From positions 1 through 5,007 of the forward strand of contig CANGGC010000259.1 in the NCBI GenBank assembly GCA_947453125.1: 5,007 bases of DNA, in the 5' to 3' direction. This document shows, in pieces, positions 1-5,007 of the stretch (positions are counted from its first letter, which is position 1; each line of letters begins with the position of its first letter). This stretch comes from Planctomycetaceae bacterium (GTDB lineage Bacteria > Planctomycetota > Planctomycetia > Pirellulales > UBA1268). Made by a program: the position numbers and the translations under genes. Below the pieces are notes generated by a model. It ran no database searches and was not told where the DNA came from. It saw only the letters and a list, made by a program, of their open reading frames with translations.

Positions 1-514
1 CCAATTGCTGCCTGTCAGAGGGCTCGAGACTCCCCCGTTCGGCACGTGACCGGAAGAGAAGGTCGACCTCCCCACGAACCTCGTCATACCGATGATCCGA
101 GAGGATCGGCGGATAGCCGATGGCCCCGGTATCCGGATCGAGTTCGTTCCGAAGAAGCAGCGGCGGAACGCCTCGATGAGCGATCGATATGACGTCTCGA
201 CGCGGCGGTTCTGCCGTATTCCGCTGGTTGGCGAGCGCCCCCCGAAAGGCAGCCTGCTCCGCGAGCATCCGATTCCGGATCTCCACCGCTTTCGCCTCCT
301 CGAGATTTTTCGCCGCCTGAGCCTGCATTGCTTGTGCCTGGGCCCCGGCGACACGCAACCTCGCTTCACCAGCCATCGCGGCACTGGCGGCCGTGCCACC
401 GCCACCCCGCCGTCCCCGCCGTCGATTCCCGGCGAACACCGGTTGACAGGCCGCCGCGAGCAGAACGACCGACAAGGCCCAGACCAACCCCCGCCTCAAC
501 ACCAGTGAAGCCAA
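1..514 (-). CDS. Secreted helical protein, 5' part only (C-terminus beyond the left edge)
   Basis: I read this gene by translating the reverse strand. The frame stays open for 171 codons from a TTG at 514-512 to the window edge. The TTG is chosen because GGAGG (521-525) lies six bases upstream. A GTG eight codons further in is possible but has no such site. Residues 1-28 look like a signal peptide: basic RR at 7-8, hydrophobic core about 10-22, and cleavage after VFA (26-28). Cys23 follows LAAA, a poor lipobox, so type I cleavage is more likely. Residues 31-40 are Arg/Gly-rich (RRRGRRGGGG). Residues about 48-98 form an Ala/Gln/Glu/Arg-rich helix that may be a coiled coil. Residues 125-160 hold LDPDTGAIGYPPIL followed by a charged helix, a pattern I associate with planctomycete hypothetical proteins. 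The third codon position is strongly G/C. The function is unknown. The likely location is the periplasm or cell surface. The gene follows the DUF2252 gene on the same strand after 218 bases. Confidence 0.72.
   Translation of the reverse strand, partial: MASLVLRRGLVWALSVVLLAAACQPVFAGNRRRGRRGGGGTAASAAMAGEARLRVAGAQAQAMQAQAAKNLEEAKAVEIRNRMLAEQAAFRGALANQRNTAEPPRRDVISIAHRGVPPLLLRNELDPDTGAIGYPPILSDHRYDEVRGEVDLLFRSRAERGSLEPSDRQQL
421..450 (-). repeat. Copy A of a 30-base near-repeat (within the left-edge gene)
   Basis: Positions 421-450 match 4239-4268 at 25 of 30 bases in the same orientation, including the runs CCGGCGAAC and CCGGTTGA. Here the sequence encodes the signal-peptide cleavage region (CQPVFAGNR, read on the minus strand). 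The inverted arms CCGG...CCGG surround CGAACA. It may be a dispersed short repeat, shared ancestry of two exported-protein N-termini, or chance. Confidence 0.35.
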
Positions 515-520
515 AACGCA

Positions 521-525
521 CCTCC
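521..525 (-). promoter_or_regulatory. Shine-Dalgarno site that sets a TTG start
   Basis: On the minus strand this reads GGAGG, a near-perfect anti-16S match, with a six-base spacer before the TTG at 514-512. It is the strongest ribosome-binding site seen next to any start in the window, and it is the main reason for choosing a rare TTG start for the exported protein. Confidence 0.6.
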
Positions 526-732
526 CGTCGTGGTTCGCCCAAGCTCGTCCAATGCCCTTGCAGAGATTCTACGGCGTCTGCCCATGCGCGGGTCGAAAGC
601 GGGCTGTCGATTGGCCGTCGTGGCGTTACGCCTCGCGAAATCGGCTTCCGCGACAGCCACGCCCGAAATACCCATGAAACGGAGCGCGGAACGACACTTG
701 CACGGGGATCGCGGCCATCATGGGACGACTCT

Positions 733-2091
733 CTACCCGTTTGCAGCAGGCAGTGTGCCGTTGCGTACGGCCTTGGTGAATCGTTCGAAGTCCTTCTCGC
801 ATCGGTCCGCGTAGCGGCTGGCGAAAGTGGCCAACGCGTCGGCCAATTGCTTCCCGTTGCCGATGTATCCGCTCACTGCCACGGTGTCGCGCCCCTTGGC
901 GTGGGCCCGGGCGAGCGTTCGCCCGCACAGCGTCCCGACACGTGGCAGCATCGGTCCGTCGAGTTCCGCAGGGGGCAGGGATGTCTTCATGTCGCGGAGT
1001 TGCCGGACATAGTAATGGTAGCCGTCATTGTCCTCTGCCCACCCCAAAAACAGGTCACTTGCCGATTGCATCAGACGCTGCCCCAACACGACCCGCTGCC
1101 CGTGGTGGGGATTCGGCTTCGAGAGAGACTGGGATTCGAGCACCGATGGCCCCGCCTCCTTCACTTGGAGGATGAGAAAGTCCCCCCCTTCGGACACGTA
1201 CAGGGCGATACCACACCGGGTGCCGACGCTGCTGACACCCACCGACTTGAGCGCCATGTCTGCGAAGTGGTAGCGCGCGAGCAACTGTTGGCGATCGGCC
1301 GAGAGTGACTCCGGGTATCGGCGGAGCACCATCTCGAAATCCTTCTTGAGCCTACCATCGCTCGGCATGGGGGCGATGTTTGGTGCATCGTGCCTGAAGC
1401 GGGCAACCGCTCCTGTCGCGTCGATGAGTTTGCCCACGAGATGGTCGCTCGTCCGCCGTCTGGTCTCCTCGACGAACGCTATGCGGCGACGACGGATCGG
1501 TTCGTCGGGGGACTCCCGGATGAAGTCATCGGAATCGGTCGACGCATACCATGCGTCGAGCGGTGACATGAAGACGTGTGCGCGCAGCCGGGCTGCATAG
1601 GAGCGCACCGTCGCCACGACGATCTCCCTTTGGTCGGCCCGGCTGCAAGACTTCTCCCGGGCCAGCAGCACGAGGTTCGCGGCCAGACGCTTGAGGTCGA
1701 ACTCCCACGATGCGGCGAGCGTCTCGTCGAAATCTGTGATGTCGAAGAGCAGTCGTCGCTCGGGCGACGCGAAGAATCCGAAGTTCCCGATGTGGCAGTC
1801 GCCGCACGCCTGCACGAAGAGTTGCGTCAGGGGACACTGCCCGACGTCCGATGCCATGCTGGCGGCCGTCCCCCGCATGTACATGAAGGGAGACTCGCTC
1901 ATTCGCTCATAGCGGAGAGGCAGGAGACCGCGGATCCGGCTCGGCTCGCTGGCCCGCAACAGGTCGATGGGGTCTTGAATGCGGAAATCGTCTCGCCAGA
2001 GGGCGTGCTCGCTGCGGGAAACCCTTCTCCGCACGCCCTTTCCGACATCGAGTCGCTCGCTCCAAGATGCGGCGCGATGGGAACTTTCCAT
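733..2091 (-). CDS. DUF2252 family protein (kinase-like fold)
   Basis: This is a complete protein of 452 residues with an ATG start and TAG stop. The ATG at 2091-2089 is the only usual start after an upstream in-frame TGA, although no clear Shine-Dalgarno precedes it. Family hallmarks run in order: GKGVRRRVSRSEHALW near residues 17-32; LLPLRYERMSESPF (56-69) with YMRGTAASMA (71-80); CGDCHIGNFG (96-105); FDITDFDETL (116-125), then EFDLKRLAANLVL; GVSSVGTR (285-292); LQVKEAGPSVLE (308-319); YYVRQLRDMK (360-369). Length and motif order fit a full DUF2252 protein. GDCHIGN and DITDFDE resemble the catalytic loop (HGDxHxxN) and metal-binding ID(F/W)xxA segment of aminoglycoside and choline kinases, so ATP-dependent phosphotransfer is plausible. 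No substrate is known to me. There is no signal peptide or membrane segment, so it is probably cytosolic. It is divergent from the PLD gene and nothing suggests truncation. Confidence 0.93.
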   Translation of the reverse strand: MESSHRAASWSERLDVGKGVRRRVSRSEHALWRDDFRIQDPIDLLRASEPSRIRGLLPLRYERMSESPFMYMRGTAASMASDVGQCPLTQLFVQACGDCHIGNFGFFASPERRLLFDITDFDETLAASWEFDLKRLAANLVLLAREKSCSRADQREIVVATVRSYAARLRAHVFMSPLDAWYASTDSDDFIRESPDEPIRRRRIAFVEETRRRTSDHLVGKLIDATGAVARFRHDAPNIAPMPSDGRLKKDFEMVLRRYPESLSADRQQLLARYHFADMALKSVGVSSVGTRCGIALYVSEGGDFLILQVKEAGPSVLESQSLSKPNPHHGQRVVLGQRLMQSASDLFLGWAEDNDGYHYYVRQLRDMKTSLPPAELDGPMLPRVGTLCGRTLARAHAKGRDTVAVSGYIGNGKQLADALATFASRYADRCEKDFERFTKAVRNGTLPAANG

Positions 2092-2681
2092 GGTGTGATC
2101 GGTCGAATGTACGCGAATGTCGATCGGGAGCGCTCAGAAATCAGACGCAGTGCAGTTTTGGCTCAGCTCGGACTCTCCCAAGTTTACCCAGCCGTCGAGT
2201 CGGGTTCGACAGTCCACCGTTCACCCGCATCGACCGAACGCGTCGGGCATTCCATCGCCCTACAACACGTCCCGGCTGGTTTGCGTTGCCGGGGCGCTCC
2301 TGGTTCGGGCATCCTTGCCATCAGGAGGATCTCTCCGACGGAGGGCCGCTTTGTGCCGATGGTGGCGATTCTCCGGAATGCGCCGCTGGAGATCACTGGC
2401 AATCTCAGCAAGCGTGATCCCCAGACCGTGGTATCCAGCTTGGGGGCAGGGCTTGCCGCCTGGTGTTGAAAACTCACGACGGTGCGTGCCCAAGGCACTG
2501 CCAGGAAACACGATCTAGGTTTGTCAGAATCGTGATCGCATCCAGATGAAGCCGCTGTGGAGCGGCATGCCGGAGCCCTCGGCCAAAAGGCAGGGTGTCC
2601 AGCGTCGACAAGCGAACAGTCAGCCTCGGGTCGGGTGCGCCGTCCGATGCCAAATGCCTTCCCAGGACCACACCGACTCCC
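2092..2681. other. Divergent intergenic region between the DUF2252 and PLD genes
   Basis: About 500-590 bases, depending on the PLD start chosen, separate two divergently transcribed genes and should contain both promoters. I could not identify convincing -35/-10 pairs. Open frames exist on both strands, but they lack the strong third-position G/C bias of the flanking genes, show no recognisable protein motif and have no good ribosome-binding site. Small hairpins occur: GTGCC-CAA-GGCAC near 2486-2498 and a six-base-pair stem at 2551-2566. No transposon ends or long repeats were seen. Confidence 0.5.
2551..2566 (+). promoter_or_regulatory. Small perfect hairpin in the probable PLD leader
   Basis: GCCGCT pairs perfectly with AGCGGC around a GTGG loop. 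It lies 28 bases before the alternative GTG start (2595) and 115 bases before the ATG (2682) of the PLD gene. It has no trailing T tract, so it is not an intrinsic terminator on the plus strand. It may be a leader structure or simply a chance stem in G+C-rich DNA. Confidence 0.18.
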
Positions 2682-4124
2682 ATGAACAGGTCTCGACGGC
2701 AAGTGCCCGGCCAGCGCTACTCCCAGGCGTCCCCCCAGGGCAAAGTCCAAGTCCTTGTCAGCGCGCTCCACGCCGTGCTCGCGCTCGGTGGGATTGGTTG
2801 GGCTCTCGCGGCACAGGTCAGAGAATCCCGCGCGGACACCGTTCGGATCCTTCATCACGACCTCGACGCGTTGCAGGCCCGCGCGGAACTGATCCAACAG
2901 GCCCGCGACGAGATCAACGTGGCGTCGTACGTCATCGGCGACGGCCGGGTGCCGCTGTCCGTGTTTGCCCTCCTTCGCGATGCCGCGAGACGCGGCGTCA
3001 CCGTGCGTGTGATCGTGGACGGCCATCGGGGAAACAACCTCATCTCCCCAGCCGTCCTGTCGCTTCTCAAGCGGGAAGGGGTGGAGATCCGGGAGTTCCG
3101 CCGGGACGGCAGGAATCGGCCCGATCTCGGTCTGCAGCATATGCACGACAAGCTCTTGGTCGTGGACGGGATGGACGCGATCACCGGCGGTCGGAATCTC
3201 GCCGATGAATACTTCGGCGTGGGCGAGCGGGGCGGTAACTTCGTCGATCGTGACGTCCATGTCAGCGGTTATTCCGCGGCGGCCGCACGGGCGTACTTCC
3301 TCGATCGCTGGGCGACGTGCTCCCCTGTCGTTCCCTGCGCTGGTGTTGCCAGCGATTCGGATCGGAGCCAGCCTGATCAGGCTGTCGAGCGGCTCGATGC
3401 GGCGCTTGCCTGGTTCCTGCCACAAGGCCTGTCGGACGGGCTCCCTGACCACCAGAGGAGCCTGCAGGGCACCCATCACGAGTTGGTTGTAGAGCAAGCC
3501 ACGTCTGTCAGCCCTGCGAGGGAATCACGAGTTGAGTTCCTGCACGACGTGCCCGGTGGCAGCAAGCAAGATGCGGGCAGCATCGGCCCGCGGATCCTCG
3601 AGCTTCTTGCCGCCGCCCAGAGGAGCATCATCTTGGAGACGCCCTATCTCGTGATGTCGCATCGGCTCAAGCACGTGCTTCGTACGGCTCGCTCGCGGGG
3701 CATATCGGTCTGCATCCTCACCAACTCGCTCGAGACCAACAACCAACTCTGGGCCCATGCCGCCTACGCCGACCAGCGACGCTGGATGCGCCGGCACGGG
3801 ATCGAGTTGCATGAACTCAAGGGGGGCGACCACTTGCATGCCAAGGCAGCTGTGATTGACGACGCGACCGCGATCATCGGCAGCTACAACTTCGATCCGC
3901 TCTCGGAGAAGATCAATTCCGAGGTCGCCATCCTGGTCCACGACCCTGCCGTGTCGGCCGGGTTGGCCGCGTCGATTCGGGAGCACATGGAGCGATCCCT
4001 GGCCGTCCCTTCGCGCGGCAACCTGATCGGCTGGGACGCCCGTACAAACTCCGTCGATCGCGGGACGCTGGCCACTTTTCGGCGTCGCCGGCTCATCGCT
4101 CCGGTAATCAAGCCATTCCTTTGA
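2682..4124 (+). CDS. Membrane-anchored phospholipase D family protein, ClsC-like cardiolipin synthase candidate
   Basis: This protein has 480 residues from the ATG at 2682. The frame is also open from a GTG at 2595 (509 residues), preceded by AAAAGG with a short spacer. I prefer the ATG because it gives a compact basic N-terminus before the membrane segment, but neither start has a strong ribosome-binding site. Numbering is from the ATG. Residues 22-46 contain no charged residue and form a signal anchor or uncleaved signal peptide, placing the rest outside the cytoplasm. Two HKD motifs are intact: H155-x-K157-x4-D162 followed by GGRN (169-172), and H386-x-K388-x4-D393 followed by GSYN (400-403). 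GGRNxxDEYFG and GSYNFDPxSxxxNSE are typical of the ClsC (YmdC) branch. Known family chemistry is phosphatidyl transfer or phosphodiester hydrolysis through a phospho-histidine intermediate. The natural substrate here is inferred only, and a secreted phospholipase or nuclease is the alternative. It stands alone on its strand, divergent from the DUF2252 gene. Confidence 0.9.
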   Translation: MNRSRRQVPGQRYSQASPQGKVQVLVSALHAVLALGGIGWALAAQVRESRADTVRILHHDLDALQARAELIQQARDEINVASYVIGDGRVPLSVFALLRDAARRGVTVRVIVDGHRGNNLISPAVLSLLKREGVEIREFRRDGRNRPDLGLQHMHDKLLVVDGMDAITGGRNLADEYFGVGERGGNFVDRDVHVSGYSAAAARAYFLDRWATCSPVVPCAGVASDSDRSQPDQAVERLDAALAWFLPQGLSDGLPDHQRSLQGTHHELVVEQATSVSPARESRVEFLHDVPGGSKQDAGSIGPRILELLAAAQRSIILETPYLVMSHRLKHVLRTARSRGISVCILTNSLETNNQLWAHAAYADQRRWMRRHGIELHELKGGDHLHAKAAVIDDATAIIGSYNFDPLSEKINSEVAILVHDPAVSAGLAASIREHMERSLAVPSRGNLIGWDARTNSVDRGTLATFRRRRLIAPVIKPFL

Positions 4125-4715
4125 ATTGGCCTTGGAAAACTCGCCAGCGGTGCGGCGACGCATCGCCCCAGCACTGTTCGACAACAGATGGAGAAGTGCG
4201 TTTTATCGCCTTCTGGTCCTGCGCTTCTTCAGCCCCCTGTCGATCACCGGCGAACGCCGGTTGAATGGTGGAGCATGCGGCCGACTCGCTGGGCGTTCGA
4301 CAGGCGAGCGATCTTATCGGCAACCGAAGAACGATGACCAGGACGGGGCTGTTTCCAATGGCCACTCCAACGTCACCTACGCCATGAACGAGGATCCACG
4401 ATGATCAAAGGCGTGGGAAACCCCTGCTGTCAGTGCTCACACCCTCGGAGACCACCACCAGCACGAACCGGGCCAACGAGGACGCCCGTGCCCTCACATC
4501 CGCCATCCTTTTTCCTGATTGGCCGTGAGCATGTTTTGAGCGAAGTCCGCCGCGATCGAGTGGCCCGCACCATGGCCGGTGTCGAGGTGGGGCGGGAGAT
4601 CGATTTGGGCGAGCTACCTGCTCTCCCGGTCGTCGGCTGAGCTTTGTGCTGCTACCGGAAGGCTTGCGATGGGTGAATGAGGGAGCGAGTCCCGCGGTCC
4701 AGCCTGTGGGAAAAG
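4125..4715. other. Convergent intergenic region, no convincing gene
   Basis: About 590 bases lie between the end of the plus-strand PLD gene and the terminator-like hairpin of the minus-strand gene on the right. Several open frames of 79-113 codons cross it, but codon bias is weak or patchy and none has a recognisable motif. The best candidate is a 79-codon plus frame at 4401-4640, with GAGG seven bases before its ATG. It is rich in Pro, Arg and Cys at the start and resembles nothing I know. A minus-strand frame (4108-4365) contains QPAFAGDR, which resembles the signal-peptide cleavage region of the left-edge gene. The region may hold a decayed gene remnant. Confidence 0.45.
4239..4268 (-). 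repeat. Copy B of the 30-base near-repeat, containing a perfect hairpin
   Basis: This copy contains ACCGGC (4246-4251), loop GAAC, and GCCGGT (4256-4261), a perfect six-base-pair stem. On the minus strand it can be read as IQPAFAGDR, close to QPVFAGNR encoded by copy A. Just upstream in that frame is AAC, also seen before QPVFAG in copy A but separated here by three extra residues. The stem sits 122 bases past the PLD stop and has no T tract, so it is a poor intrinsic terminator for that gene. Confidence 0.35.
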
Positions 4716-4734
4716 CGACTTGGGGCCCCAGTCG
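4716..4734 (-). terminator. Probable intrinsic terminator of the right-edge minus-strand gene
   Basis: Read on the minus strand, a G+C-rich stem (CGACTGG pairing with CCAAGTCG across one bulged base, GGCC in the loop) is followed within two bases by TTTT. It lies about 60 bases downstream of the TGA at 4795-4797. Position, orientation and the short T tract fit a modest Rho-independent terminator. The T tract is short, so efficiency is uncertain. Confidence 0.42.
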
Positions 4735-4794
4735 TGTTGGACCCACGGTCTTCGACGACTGTTTTTACAGCCGTTCCTCCCGCTTCCTCGGAGA

Positions 4795-5007
4795 TCAGTT
4801 CGCGGTATTCACGCGCGAAACCACCGTGGCAGCCGTGGCGTCGATAGGAGCATCTTGGGCAACAGTCATCGACTCAGTAGCCCCCTCGGCGAGAAGCGCC
4901 ACCGGGTCGATCGAGAGATCCAGGTCGTGGCCGCCGACCAGATCGACTCGCTTCACCGCCGTAATTTGACGGCCGTCGATCGTCACCGCCACCTTCACCT
5001 CGTAACC
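4795..5007 (-). CDS. C-terminal end of a TIGR03000-like planctomycete protein (5' part beyond the right edge)
   Basis: The frame is open from the window edge to a TGA at 4797-4795, giving 70 residues. No start need lie inside the window: the GTG at 4998 is read as an internal Val, because the frame continues upstream as GYE. The first 35 residues (GYEVKVAVTIDGR, then a V-x-L-x-GG turn, then DLDLSID) have the alternating beta pattern of the end of the TIGR03000 domain, which usually reads G-x-x-Y-x-V-x-V...DG...V-x-V-x-x-G...V-x-F. That family is confined to planctomycetes and often lies at the C-terminus of exported proteins of unknown role. A 35-residue low-complexity tail rich in Ala, Thr and Val follows. 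The match rests on a partial domain seen by eye. A probable terminator lies downstream. Confidence 0.6.
   Translation of the reverse strand, partial: GYEVKVAVTIDGRQITAVKRVDLVGGHDLDLSIDPVALLAEGATESMTVAQDAPIDATAATVVSRVNTAN

Noticed and set aside
92..508. Plus-strand open frame of 138 codons near the left edge
   Set aside because: It is the antisense shadow of the exported-protein gene, which has a signal peptide, a strong ribosome-binding site and much better codon bias.
622..632. GGCG-TTA-CGCC mini-hairpin downstream of the DUF2252 stop
   Set aside because: The stem is only four base pairs with no T tract on the minus strand, so it is not a credible terminator.
626..721. 31-codon minus-strand frame between the DUF2252 gene and the left-edge gene
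   Set aside because: There is no ribosome-binding site and no motif. It lies in a spacer of 218 bases and is within chance expectation.
328..1308. Plus-strand open frame of 326 codons across the left-edge gene and the DUF2252 gene
   Set aside because: It runs antisense through two supported genes and the spacer between them. The product is Pro/Arg/His-rich without any motif.
1576..2469. Plus-strand open frame of 297 codons over the start of the DUF2252 gene and the spacer
   Set aside because: The first half is antisense to conserved DUF2252 motifs. The part in the spacer lacks codon bias and a recognisable domain.
2260..2511. Minus-strand frame in the divergent spacer containing a plausible helix (ITLAEIASDLQRRIPE)
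   Set aside because: Third-position G/C bias is clearly weaker than in the real genes, no ribosome-binding site precedes the start, and no family is recognisable.
2184..3497. Long minus-strand open frame of 437 codons opposite the PLD gene
   Set aside because: It is antisense to the first half of a gene with two intact HKD motifs. Its translation has no recognisable domain, and such long antisense frames are common in G+C-rich coding DNA.
4141..4158. TCGCC...GGCGA stem just after the PLD stop
   Set aside because: It has five base pairs, an eight-base loop and no T tract, too weak to call a terminator.
4108..4365. Minus-strand frame containing QPAFAGDR, a candidate small exported protein
   Set aside because: The residues before the supposed cleavage site are not hydrophobic enough for a signal peptide, the GTG start has no properly spaced ribosome-binding site, and the frame overlaps the PLD 3' end. 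It is kept only as a repeat observation.

Overview
The window is G+C-rich bacterial chromosome. It carries four recognisable protein genes, two of them cut by the window edges, and no RNA gene, CRISPR array or insertion sequence that I can see. Two edge genes point to Planctomycetota. The right-edge gene ends in a sequence shaped like the C-terminus of the planctomycete-restricted TIGR03000 domain. The left-edge gene encodes an exported, alanine- and glutamine-rich helical protein with an 'LDPDTGxIxxPxxL...Y' stretch of a kind I associate with planctomycete hypothetical proteins. The phylum is an inference, not a proof.

Layout from left to right. (1) Positions 1-514, minus strand: the N-terminal 171 residues of a secreted protein, starting at a TTG codon behind a strong GGAGG ribosome-binding site. 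(2) Positions 733-2091, minus: a complete DUF2252 protein of 452 residues. It carries an aminoglycoside-phosphotransferase-like catalytic loop and metal motif near its N-terminus, and a glycine-loop/lysine-like segment far downstream. (3) Positions 2092 to about 2681: a divergent intergenic region that should hold both promoters. (4) Positions 2682-4124, plus (possible longer start at 2595): a membrane-anchored phospholipase D superfamily protein with two intact HKD motifs, most like the ClsC (YmdC) type of cardiolipin synthase. (5) Positions 4125-4794: a convergent intergenic region with little coding signal, one perfect hairpin inside a 30-base near-repeat of part of gene 1, and a probable terminator for the right-edge gene. 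(6) Positions 4795-5007, minus: the C-terminal 70 residues of the TIGR03000-like protein.

The genes do not form an obvious pathway. The divergent DUF2252/PLD pair might share regulation, with one protein predicted to be a cytosolic kinase-fold enzyme and the other a membrane-facing phosphatidyl transferase or hydrolase. Any functional link is speculative. The most interesting feature is the order of kinase-like motifs in the DUF2252 protein, which suggests a circularly permuted kinase fold. I found no convincing new multi-gene system.
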